Positions 17,548-25,235 of a stretch of DNA of 64,000 nt are shown piece after piece. The notes under the pieces were generated by a model that was given only the letters and a program-made list of their open reading frames with translations, had not been told where the DNA came from and ran no database searches. Location: positions 1,572,279 through 1,636,278 of the forward strand of contig NZ_FRAM01000001.1 in assembly GCF_900142325.1 (NCBI RefSeq), in the 5' to 3' direction. The position numbers and the translations under genes are program-made. This DNA is from Epilithonimonas mollis. Its GTDB lineage: Bacteria > Bacteroidota > Bacteroidia > Flavobacteriales > Weeksellaceae. Every line of letters starts with the position of its first letter. Position 1 is the first letter of the stretch.

Positions 17548-18342
17548 TCAGTTAGTCGCCATTTTTTGTTCCGGCGAATCCAGAATTTGATTCTTCTGTT
17601 CCGGATTTTTCAGCCATTGAGAACCGGAAAGGTAATTCTGATCCGGATAGTAAATAAAAAGACATGTCCGGTCTTTTATCGTATTGATAATCGGCTGTGC
17701 AAGCTCTCTCGGAACAGCAGGGCAACCCCAGCTTCTTCCTAATCTTTTTTCGGATCTGATAAAATCCTCGCTCACATAGTTGGCACCGTGCATCACAATA
17801 CACCGTTCCAGAGCATTGTCATTATAACCTCTGTCCATCCCGAACAGCCTCATAGAATAACCATTGTCACCATTGTAAGCCTGCTCTGTAACATAAAACC
17901 CGAGGCTCGACTGGTGAGAATCTTCCGTGTTGGAAAAATTCATAGCAAACTCTTCACCGGTTCCTTTTCCGTGAGCAACCAATGTGTTAAACAATACTTT
18001 TTTCTCATCCAGATCCAGAACCCAAAGTCTTTTTTTGTTAGAAGACAAACTAAAATCACAAACCGAAAGCAACTTGGCCGACGGTTCCAGCTTTCCGGAT
18101 TTTTTCAAATTTTGGAATCCTAAAAATGCTTTTTCAAAGACTTCAAAATTCAATGTTTCTTCCGTAAACTGAAGCTGTTTATAGATTTCTTCTGCTGGAT
18201 TTGATGAGAAATTCTGTTTCGGGCTTAGCTTGATTTCTCTTATCGTATGCTTGGTCTCAGAATTTTTGTTCTCAGAACTTGCCGGATAAAAAGAAGTGGT
18301 TATCAAATAGACTAAGCACAGCAATAGGGGGAATTTCTTCAT
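17548..18342 (-). CDS. Murein L,D-transpeptidase catalytic-domain protein
   Basis: The 264-residue exported protein has a signal peptide (about 1-21), a helical linker, then a YkuD-like domain: CDFSLSSNKKRLWVLDL, HGKGTGEEFAMNFSN, and the catalytic His185 (CIVMHGANYV) and Cys207 (GRSWGCPAV). The H...S-x-G-C pattern is that of L,D-transpeptidases, which form or alter peptidoglycan 3-3 cross-links in the periplasm. This branch, with the long insertion before the His, is the one annotated as a murein L,D-transpeptidase family in Bacteroidota. Its exact reaction is inferred. A TAATTTTG box lies at 18375-18382 on the minus strand. Confidence 0.9.
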   Translation of the reverse strand: MKKFPLLLCLVYLITTSFYPASSENKNSETKHTIREIKLSPKQNFSSNPAEEIYKQLQFTEETLNFEVFEKAFLGFQNLKKSGKLEPSAKLLSVCDFSLSSNKKRLWVLDLDEKKVLFNTLVAHGKGTGEEFAMNFSNTEDSHQSSLGFYVTEQAYNGDNGYSMRLFGMDRGYNDNALERCIVMHGANYVSEDFIRSEKRLGRSWGCPAVPRELAQPIINTIKDRTCLFIYYPDQNYLSGSQWLKNPEQKNQILDSPEQKMATN

Positions 18343-18533
18343 TAATTATAAAATTTATTTTTGTATTAGTGGTGCAAAATTATAGAATAATCATTTTCAG
18401 AAGGTTACAAAGATTCTTTTTAACGAATTTTTAGGATATTTTAACGTAAAGACTCATTTTCCGAACGATTTTTATTAAGACTTTATTATGATTAGGACGA
18501 TTAAAATGATAAATTGCAGTAAAGTTCTGAAGT

Positions 18534-19295
18534 ATGTCAACACTTAAAATTGCAGGCCTAAATCTGGACATTTCATGGAAAAACAAAGAAGAGAATTTCA
18601 AAAAAATTGAAGAAGCTTTTCGTTTCCTTGAAGCTGATTTATTTCTTTTACCGGAGATGTTTCCAACAGGATTTTGTATGGAAGCTGAAGAAGTTGCCGA
18701 CAGAAATCTAGAAACTTTGGCTTGGATGAAATCCTTTGCTAAAAACAAAAATTCAGCAGTTGCAGGAAGTGTTTCCGTGGAAGAAAATGGAAAATTCTAT
18801 AACCGGTTTTATTTTGTTTTTCCTGACGGCAGTTTCGAATATTACGACAAAAGACATTTGTTTTCTTACTCAGGGGAAGATAAAATCTATACGGCCGGAA
18901 CAGAGCGAAAAGTCATTGTTTATAAAGGATTTAAAATTCTTTTGCAGGTTTGTTTTGATTTGCGGTTTCCTGTTTTTTCAAGAAACCAGAATGATTATGA
19001 TGCCGTTTTATATGTTGCGAATTGGCCAAAGTCCAGAGTTGAAGCTTGGAAATCTCTATTAAAAGCACGTTCAATTGAAAATCAAGCATTTTTGTTTGGA
19101 TTAAACCGGATTGGAACAGATGGTTATAACCTGGAGTATGAAGAAAGTTCATTAGTCTATTTCCCTGACGGAAGAGAAACTTCCGAAAGAGATAAAAACC
19201 TCATCATCACGGAATGGAATTTGGATGAATTGAAAGAGTTTAGAAATAAATTTCCTTTTTTGAATGAAAAGGATGAGTTTGAAATTAAGCTTTAA
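18534..19295 (+). CDS. Nitrilase-superfamily amidohydrolase (omega-amidase-like)
   Basis: The 253-residue protein carries the Glu-Lys-Cys triad of carbon-nitrogen hydrolases: Glu41 (LLPEMFPTGF), Lys106 (YYDKRHLF) and Cys140 (LLQVCFDLRFP). YVANWPKSRVEAWKSLLKAR follows and is typical of the YafV/Nit2 branch. These cytoplasmic enzymes hydrolyse 2-oxoglutaramate or 2-oxosuccinamate and so repair transamination by-products. The substrate is inferred from the branch. The stop lies 4 nt before the ATG of the next gene. Confidence 0.9.
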   Translation: MSTLKIAGLNLDISWKNKEENFKKIEEAFRFLEADLFLLPEMFPTGFCMEAEEVADRNLETLAWMKSFAKNKNSAVAGSVSVEENGKFYNRFYFVFPDGSFEYYDKRHLFSYSGEDKIYTAGTERKVIVYKGFKILLQVCFDLRFPVFSRNQNDYDAVLYVANWPKSRVEAWKSLLKARSIENQAFLFGLNRIGTDGYNLEYEESSLVYFPDGRETSERDKNLIITEWNLDELKEFRNKFPFLNEKDEFEIKL

Positions 19296-19299
19296 ATCT

Positions 19300-20082
19300 A
19301 TGAAGAATCCTATTCCGTATAAAATAGCTATAGGAAAAACTTGGTCTTACGATTTTCCAAAAGAAACTTACTGTTTAAACTACTTTAGTTTTACTAGTGC
19401 AATTGGTGGTATTGGAAGCACTCCTCCTGAAATTAAATGTACAGTTAAAATCAAAGATTCGGAACAAAAATTCCTTGAAGAAGTAAATGAGCTTTTTAAA
19501 ATATATAAAGATACAAATCTCACTATTTTAAAAGATAATAATGGCATTTTAAAAATTGAAATCTTTGAATGGACATTTTTTGATTATGATTTTCAATTGA
19601 TTATTAAAATTGAAAATATATTAGAAAAATATGTTTTTGAATTAACAAATGATTTTGATTTTTCTCAATCAGAAATAATATTTAAAAACGTTTGTGAGGT
19701 TTATAAAGATGGATATAAATACATCGAACCCAAAATCTTTTTTTCTTATAATACGTTCGGACTTGAATTAGCCTGTTTTATGGATAAGATAAATGAAGAA
19801 AAATTTTTAAAGAGAATAAATCAATTGTTAATAGACTTAAATTTTGATGAAGCCAAATATTATCGATGTCAGAATTCTCAAGAGGTAAGTTTTAGAATTT
19901 ACTTCAGAAAATATCATACCTATCTTTCTAAAAAGGGAAAGTACCAATTTGACATTTTAGATTTAGATAATAGTTTATTTACTATTTTTAATCATCTTAA
20001 CATTCAAAATGGTAGAATGAAAAATGATTTAAATGTGATTGAAGTAAAACACACAATACAAAATTCTAATTCAATCAATTAG
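19300..20082 (+). CDS. Orphan hypothetical protein, AT-rich
   Basis: The 260-residue cytoplasmic protein is rich in Phe, Tyr, Ile, Asn and Lys. No signal peptide, TM segment or known motif is seen. The start is taken as ATG 19300, just after the nitrilase stop; ATGs at 19264 and 19273 in the same frame would overlap that gene. The coding sequence is visibly more AT-rich than its neighbours and its 3' end overlaps the convergent thioredoxin gene by 8 bp. Both points suggest a later arrival. The pattern (an early WSYDFPKETYCLNYF, acidic middle) is reminiscent of antitoxin or immunity-type orphan proteins, but there is no real evidence for that. Confidence 0.7.
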   Translation: MKNPIPYKIAIGKTWSYDFPKETYCLNYFSFTSAIGGIGSTPPEIKCTVKIKDSEQKFLEEVNELFKIYKDTNLTILKDNNGILKIEIFEWTFFDYDFQLIIKIENILEKYVFELTNDFDFSQSEIIFKNVCEVYKDGYKYIEPKIFFSYNTFGLELACFMDKINEEKFLKRINQLLIDLNFDEAKYYRCQNSQEVSFRIYFRKYHTYLSKKGKYQFDILDLDNSLFTIFNHLNIQNGRMKNDLNVIEVKHTIQNSNSIN

Positions 20083-20377
20083 AATACTGCTCCAACAACC
20101 CCACCAAAGAATTCACATCGTGAACGCCGCTTTCTTTCCAAAGCAATTCTCCGTTTTTGAAAATCGCTAAAGTCGGAACACCGCGGACACCGTTATCAGC
20201 TGCAATCGACGGAAATTGGTCAATATCAATTTTTACAATTCTCGCTTTTTCACCAACCTGCTCTTTTACAGAATTCAAAACAGAAGACTGCACTTTGCAC
20301 GGCTGACACCAGGTGGCAAAAAAATCCACCAGAACAGGACGTTCGGATTGTATGAGTTCCTTAAATTTTTGTGACAT
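20075..20377 (-). CDS. Thioredoxin
   Basis: This 100-residue single-domain thioredoxin has the active site ATWCQPCK (Cys24/Cys27; WCQPC rather than the common WCGPC) and the cis-Pro segment VRGVPTLAIFKNGE. It has no signal peptide, so it is a cytoplasmic dithiol reductant. It lies directly upstream of the persulfide-dioxygenase-like/rhodanese gene on the other side of a 17-nt gap with the same orientation. That pairing suggests work on sulfane sulfur or persulfides. Confidence 0.93.
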   Translation of the reverse strand: MSQKFKELIQSERPVLVDFFATWCQPCKVQSSVLNSVKEQVGEKARIVKIDIDQFPSIAADNGVRGVPTLAIFKNGELLWKESGVHDVNSLVGLLEQYSN

Positions 20378-20394
20378 TATATTATAAGTTAGAT

Positions 20395-21804
20395 TTACAA
20401 AGTTTTAGTCTGGCAGACAAAATTGCTCAACGGGAATTTTTCTGTATTCTTAATCGCATTGAATCCACCATCAATCTCAGTAAAATTCCTATAGCCTCTT
20501 GCCTGCAAAATACTTGCCGCAATCATACTTCTGTAACCACCGGCGCAATGGATGTAAAAATGTTCAGAGTTATCCACGGAATTTACCCAATCATTGATAT
20601 AAGCCAGAGGCTTACTGTAAGCTTCATTGATGTGTTCTGCTTCGTATTCCGTTTCTTTCCTAACGTCGATAACTTTTACATTTTCAGTAAATTCTTCACC
20701 GAATTCTTCTGCAGTGATTCTTTTTATTTCGTCTGTCTCCTTGCCAGAATTTTTCCAGGCTTCGAAACCTCCTTCCAAAAATCCTATGACATTATCAAAT
20801 CCTACTCTGCTCAGTCTGGTGATCACTTCTTCTTCGGTTCCTTCATCAGAAACCAAAAGAATCGGTTGCTGAACATCTACAATCATCGCACCCACCCAAG
20901 GCGCAAAATCACCTTTAATACCGATGTTGATAGAATTCGGTACAAAACCTTTGTGAAAAATCGCAGCGCTTCTTGTATCCAGTATCAAAGCTCCGGTTTC
21001 TTCTGCTGCTATTTCAAAATCTTCTACTGACAAAGGATGATTTCCTTTTTTCAGAACCTGGTCAAAACTTTCGTAACCGCCTTTGTTCATTGCGACATTC
21101 ATCCCGAAATATTTTGGAGGTGCCGTTAATCCGTCAAGAACTTCGGTAATAAAAGATTCTTTATCTGGCTGATTCAGTGCGTAATTGGTTCTTTTCTGAT
21201 TACCTAAAGTATCAACGGTTTCTTTCTGCATATTCTTTCCACAAGCAGAACCTGCACCGTGAGCCGGATAAACCGTAATGGAGTCATCCAAAGGTAAAAT
21301 CTTACTTTGCAGGCTTTCATATAACATTCCTGCCAAATCTTTTTCGGTAATTTCACCAGCTTTCTGAGCCAGATCCGGCCTTCCGACATCACCCAAAAAT
21401 AAAGTGTCCCCAGAGAAAATCGCCGTTTCTTTTCCATCTTCATCCATAAGAAGAAAAGTTGAACTTTCCAAAGTGTGCCCGGGCGTGTGAAGCACTTTGA
21501 TCTTAATTTTTCCTATCTCAAAAATCTGACCATCTTCCGCAATAATCGCTTCAAACTCAGGCTGAGCTGTTGGTCCGTAAACAATCAAAGCATCTGTTTT
21601 CTTGGATAAATCCAGATGTCCCGACACAAAATCTGCGTGAAAATGGGTTTCGAAAATATATTTCAGTTTCACCTGATCTTTCTCCAAACGGTCGAGATAG
21701 GGTTTCACTTCTCTTAGCGGGTCAATAATTGCTGCTTCGTTTTCAGAAGTGATATAATATGCGCCTTGTGCCAGACAGCCTGTGTATATTTGCTCAACCT
21801 TCAT
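20395..21804 (-). CDS. MBL-fold persulfide dioxygenase-like protein with two rhodanese domains
   Basis: The 469-residue protein has an ETHE1-like metallo-beta-lactamase domain (about 1-240): HFHADF at 54-59, HTPGH, and SGDTLFLGDVGRPDL. Two rhodanese domains follow. The first (about 265-350) lacks the active Cys, its loop reading SDEGTEEE. The second keeps it as Cys420 in HCAGGYRS. ETHE1-type enzymes oxidise glutathione-type persulfide to sulfite in sulfide detoxification, and rhodaneses shuttle the sulfane sulfur. The gene directly precedes thioredoxin on the same strand with 17 nt between them. Confidence 0.92.
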   Translation of the reverse strand: MKVEQIYTGCLAQGAYYITSENEAAIIDPLREVKPYLDRLEKDQVKLKYIFETHFHADFVSGHLDLSKKTDALIVYGPTAQPEFEAIIAEDGQIFEIGKIKIKVLHTPGHTLESSTFLLMDEDGKETAIFSGDTLFLGDVGRPDLAQKAGEITEKDLAGMLYESLQSKILPLDDSITVYPAHGAGSACGKNMQKETVDTLGNQKRTNYALNQPDKESFITEVLDGLTAPPKYFGMNVAMNKGGYESFDQVLKKGNHPLSVEDFEIAAEETGALILDTRSAAIFHKGFVPNSINIGIKGDFAPWVGAMIVDVQQPILLVSDEGTEEEVITRLSRVGFDNVIGFLEGGFEAWKNSGKETDEIKRITAEEFGEEFTENVKVIDVRKETEYEAEHINEAYSKPLAYINDWVNSVDNSEHFYIHCAGGYRSMIAASILQARGYRNFTEIDGGFNAIKNTEKFPLSNFVCQTKTL

Positions 21805-21959
21805 TTTGGTAGAATTTTTTCAAACTTTTATTTTAATGTTATTTGGTTTTAGCTTTTCGGTACAAATATGAGGCTATTTGGATTAACTATAAATAATTTT
21901 TAACTGATATTATTTATGATCCCGATTTAATTTTAAACAAACGATTGATTTCCTTATAA

Positions 21960-22001
21960 AAAAAAGCCGCGAAGTCACGATTAACTATAGCTTTGCGGCT
22001 T
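21960..22001 (-). terminator. Terminator after the OprC-like receptor gene
   Basis: AAGCCGCGAAG (21964-21974) pairs with CTTTGCGGCTT (21991-22001). On the minus strand it is followed by eight T. Confidence 0.85.
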
Positions 22002-22011
22002 CTAAGCTCGA

Positions 22012-24033
22012 TCAAAATTCGTAAGAATAGGTAACTCCTATATTTCTTCCAGGCATCAGAATTCTTTGCAAATTATTATTCATCAGCCTCCTGTTGAGAT
22101 ATTCCGAATAAGATCTGTTGAAAAGATTATTGATATCTATCCCAAATCTGCCAAAGTTTTGAAGTTTATATCCAAAATGCAAATCAACCAGAGAGAAATC
22201 CGGTGTTCTCATTTCTGAAAAACTGGGATTGATCCTATCTTGCTTTCCTGCAAATCTGTAGCTGATGACTGCAAAAAACGGATTGAAATCTGCCTTCAGG
22301 TTCCATCTTAAATCCAAAGGTGCGATCTCCGGCAAAGGGTTTTTGGTAGATTTGTCTTCAGCATAAGTATAGGCAACCGCCAGTTCTGAACGCAGAATCT
22401 TAGAAATCTGCCAGTTCATCTGACTTTCGAATCCTGTTTTAAAAGCCTCATCAATATTTTGAAACTGACGGATTGCTACAGGCATCATTATCGAGCCCGT
22501 GATAATATCTGTTCTCAGTACGCCTGAAATATAATTTTCTAATAATGAGTAAAACACATTAACCTGAAAATAGAGTTTTTTATTATTCCCGAAAGTATAA
22601 ATCAGATCCGCCTGATTATTGGTCTCCGGCTTCAAAAGTGGATTCCCGAGATAGTCGTAAGAATCATTTCCCACAGGAAATCTGTTGATAAATCTTTCTG
22701 TAAGGCTTGCGCTTCTTTGAGCTCGGCCAATCCAGAGAGAGATTTGTGACTGTTTCCCGATTCGTTTTTCAAAGCCTGCACTGATGTTATTATTCAAATT
22801 GTCAGAATTTGTCTTGCCATAAAGCTTCTTAAAGACAGAAGATGTCTCGGCTGCATCTGCAGTATTGTAATCCATTCTGTAAGAAATTCTCAGTCTGAAT
22901 CTGTCCCAGGCATACTGATACTCATTGAACCATCCAACCTGGGAAATTTTTGAATCCTGCCAGCTGGTTCCGTCCCGCATCATTGTCATTCCGCCCATCA
23001 TTGTCATAGTAAGAGCCGTGTTTTTAGCTCTTTCATTTTTATAATCCAGACCTGTGTATAAAAGATGTTTGCCTTTTTCAAATTTCAGCTCGCCTCTCAA
23101 ACCATAAGTTCCGGAAGAAACATCCGAAACCATAGACCGGTTTTCCGTGCCCATAGAATGATGAACTGTGGAGGAATAAGAACTGAAATTAAATTCCTTC
23201 AGCAGAGAATTTTGAAATTCGGAATGATGCATCAACTGAAACATCCACGTTTTGTCATAAAGCATTTTCATAGTTAAAGCCGGGAAATCCGTGTTGCGAC
23301 CTTGATTGGCATTGATCTGGAATATGGTATAATGATTTGAATTCCAGGCATAAATGGTTTTGTTTCCAAAGTTATAACGCTCAAACTCTGCAGGAACCTT
23401 GTTGCCGTTTCCATCTTTATAATCTTCTCCTTGCTGATAAGCACCAAAAAACTGAGACGTGATTTTTTTGGTGCTGAGATTTGCCAAAACTTCATTCCGC
23501 AACACATTACCGTTACTTTCATAAGCCGTAGAAAATCTACCTTTTATTTTAAACGACCCGGAAAATTCCGGTTTGAAACTTACAAAATTTACCGTCGCCC
23601 CAACCGAACTGCCATATCTGAAAAAATAAGGCCCTTTATAGATCTCTACTTTTTCAATTTGATTCATATTGATCTGAGAAATAGGAGGATCCATTCTGCC
23701 GGGGCAAGCCTGTATGGCATTTTGCGAACCATCTGCAATGATATTGAGCTGTTCATATTTGAACCCGCGAAAGACAGGATCTGTAGAATAATTCCCGGAC
23801 TTTCTTACCCCGGAAAATTCCGGAACCGAAGTGAGGAAGCTTCCGGCATCATGATTCAGCCAGTCGGCAGACTGCGTTTGGATATTCTTAGTTTTAGACG
23901 AGAATTGTTTATTGATAATTACTTTTTCTATTGGATAATAGATGCTGTCCGTTTGAGCCATTAGAATATTGCTTCCCAATACAACAGCTATATTTACAAA
24001 AATTATTTGTTTAATTTTAGATATAGATTTCAT
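22012..24033 (-). CDS. TonB-dependent copper receptor, OprC/NosA-like
   Basis: The 673-residue outer-membrane receptor has a signal peptide (1-26), a plug (about 45-160) and a barrel ending VTYSYEF. In the plug, Cys110 and Met114 lie in ACPGRMDPP (CxxxM), and in an early barrel loop HHSMGTE gives His292-x-Met294 (HxM). As I recall, Pseudomonas OprC binds copper with exactly CxxxM plus HxM (C143/M147 and H323/M325), with nearly the same spacing (176 there, 178 here). A Met-rich stretch at 342-352 (TMTMMGGMTMM) adds possible Cu(I) ligands. It should take up copper with TonB energy. The CHGKC protein gene lies 75 nt upstream, probably in the same transcript. Confidence 0.92.
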   Translation of the reverse strand: MKSISKIKQIIFVNIAVVLGSNILMAQTDSIYYPIEKVIINKQFSSKTKNIQTQSADWLNHDAGSFLTSVPEFSGVRKSGNYSTDPVFRGFKYEQLNIIADGSQNAIQACPGRMDPPISQINMNQIEKVEIYKGPYFFRYGSSVGATVNFVSFKPEFSGSFKIKGRFSTAYESNGNVLRNEVLANLSTKKITSQFFGAYQQGEDYKDGNGNKVPAEFERYNFGNKTIYAWNSNHYTIFQINANQGRNTDFPALTMKMLYDKTWMFQLMHHSEFQNSLLKEFNFSSYSSTVHHSMGTENRSMVSDVSSGTYGLRGELKFEKGKHLLYTGLDYKNERAKNTALTMTMMGGMTMMRDGTSWQDSKISQVGWFNEYQYAWDRFRLRISYRMDYNTADAAETSSVFKKLYGKTNSDNLNNNISAGFEKRIGKQSQISLWIGRAQRSASLTERFINRFPVGNDSYDYLGNPLLKPETNNQADLIYTFGNNKKLYFQVNVFYSLLENYISGVLRTDIITGSIMMPVAIRQFQNIDEAFKTGFESQMNWQISKILRSELAVAYTYAEDKSTKNPLPEIAPLDLRWNLKADFNPFFAVISYRFAGKQDRINPSFSEMRTPDFSLVDLHFGYKLQNFGRFGIDINNLFNRSYSEYLNRRLMNNNLQRILMPGRNIGVTYSYEF

Positions 24034-24108
24034 AGAAATTTGAAATAAAAAGATAACTTGTGACTTAATGAAAAATCACAATAAATAAATTACACATCTT
24101 AAAAAAAT

Positions 24109-24465
24109 CTAAATCTGAGGCGGTTTTAGAAGAACTAAGTAAAACCCTGTTAAGGATTTGGAGTTAAAAAAAGGAAAAGGATTCTGATAAAAAATCGATA
24201 TTTTCTCCATTACTAAAGATAACCCGGCAACCAGCATAAGCTGGATTTCAAATCCCAGATTGGAAGAACTGATCGTGGATTTTTGTTTTTCACTTTCCAG
24301 TTTTGCCTGGCATTTTCCATGACATCCAAGATTGGGAACGCTTTTATTAATACAGTTTATTTCGTAGAAAGTTTTGTTAAATTGATAATCCAAATAAACC
24401 AGCGATCTTTGAAAACTGGCTAAGAAGATCAGTAGAGCAATAAAAGTTAAAACGATCTTTTTCAC
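24109..24465 (-). CDS. Small exported CHGKC protein upstream of the copper receptor
   Basis: The 118-residue protein starts at GTG 24465 (no ATG fits the signal peptide). The N-terminal hydrophobic helix (4-17) is a signal or anchor. The core NCINKSVPNLGCHGKCQAKLE has Cys38, 48 and 52, a second hydrophobic patch is at about 75-86, and the C-terminus is VLLKPPQI. Small proteins with a CxGKC core and a final Pro-Pro are common next to Bacteroidota TonB receptors, but I know of no proven role. Position suggests a periplasmic copper-binding helper. Confidence 0.75.
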   Translation of the reverse strand: MKKIVLTFIALLIFLASFQRSLVYLDYQFNKTFYEINCINKSVPNLGCHGKCQAKLESEKQKSTISSSNLGFEIQLMLVAGLSLVMEKISIFYQNPFPFFNSKSLTGFYLVLLKPPQI

Positions 24466-24536
24466 TCTTACAAAATTAGCAAGATTAAGCTTTCAAAAAA
24501 CTTGAATTATATCATCAGTTGAAAAAATGAATTTAC

Positions 24537-25037
24537 TTACCGGACAAGTGCCCATATTCCAACACCAATTCCCGTATAAGCTACAACTGTCAGAATATCA
24601 GCTACAGGTTGTGAGAAACGTCTTTCAGCGATAGTTGACTGATTGATCTGATTTCTGTGAAACTTCAGGATTTTTTTTGGCTTATGGATGACGTGGGCAA
24701 CCAATGAGTCACTTTCCCATTTATCCACCTGGATTTTATAGCTTCTGTCGGCTACATCAATTTTATAGAATTTATTGGGTTCCAGCTGTTCAGTGATATT
24801 CGTCGCTTGAGGTATCTTATTTTTCACTACTTTAGAATTCCGGCTGATTTTTGTGCTCGGAGCTGATTGTATACCAGTCTGATTATCAATAGCTGCACCT
24901 TCTTCCAGCTGATTATCCTGTTTGACTTGCGTTTCCCGCCTGTCTTGTTTTTTGGCATCAATTTCTGAATTGGTTTTGTATGTGTAGCAATTGGTAAGAG
25001 AAAATGGTATGATCAGGAGATAAAGATATTTTTTCAT
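24537..25037 (-). CDS. Hypothetical lipoprotein with C-terminal TM segment
   Basis: The 166-residue protein has a lipoprotein signal (FSLTNC, Cys17), then a long polar Lys/Gln/Asn linker (20-85). A small beta domain follows (FYKIDVADRSYKIQVDKWESD, VIHKPKKILKFHRNQI), then a terminal hydrophobic helix (ADILTVVAYTGIGVGIWALV). The layout resembles the 108-residue protein at 28,981-29,307 (lipobox, short beta domain, terminal TM), so they may be distant relatives. Function is unknown. Confidence 0.8.
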   Translation of the reverse strand: MKKYLYLLIIPFSLTNCYTYKTNSEIDAKKQDRRETQVKQDNQLEEGAAIDNQTGIQSAPSTKISRNSKVVKNKIPQATNITEQLEPNKFYKIDVADRSYKIQVDKWESDSLVAHVIHKPKKILKFHRNQINQSTIAERRFSQPVADILTVVAYTGIGVGIWALVR

Positions 25038-25174
25038 TGGCTAAATTTAAACATTAAACGGATTATTTCCGATTTTCTTTTGAAATATAATCAGATAAAT
25101 CGTATTTCTGAACTATTGGTATAAATTTTAAACGGCAAAGATAAATCCTATTGTGTGACAGCCAAGGCATTCAC

Positions 25175-25207
25175 TTTGTTTAAGCACAATTCTCTGAATT
25201 AATTTCG
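25175..25207 (+). promoter_or_regulatory. Promoter of mutS
   Basis: TTTG at 25175-25178 and TAATTTCG at 25200-25207 are 21 nt apart, one base off the -7 consensus. The TTG start at 25236 follows 28 nt later. Confidence 0.45.
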
Positions 25208-25235
25208 TAATTTAGCGCTTCAAAAATTCAGACAA

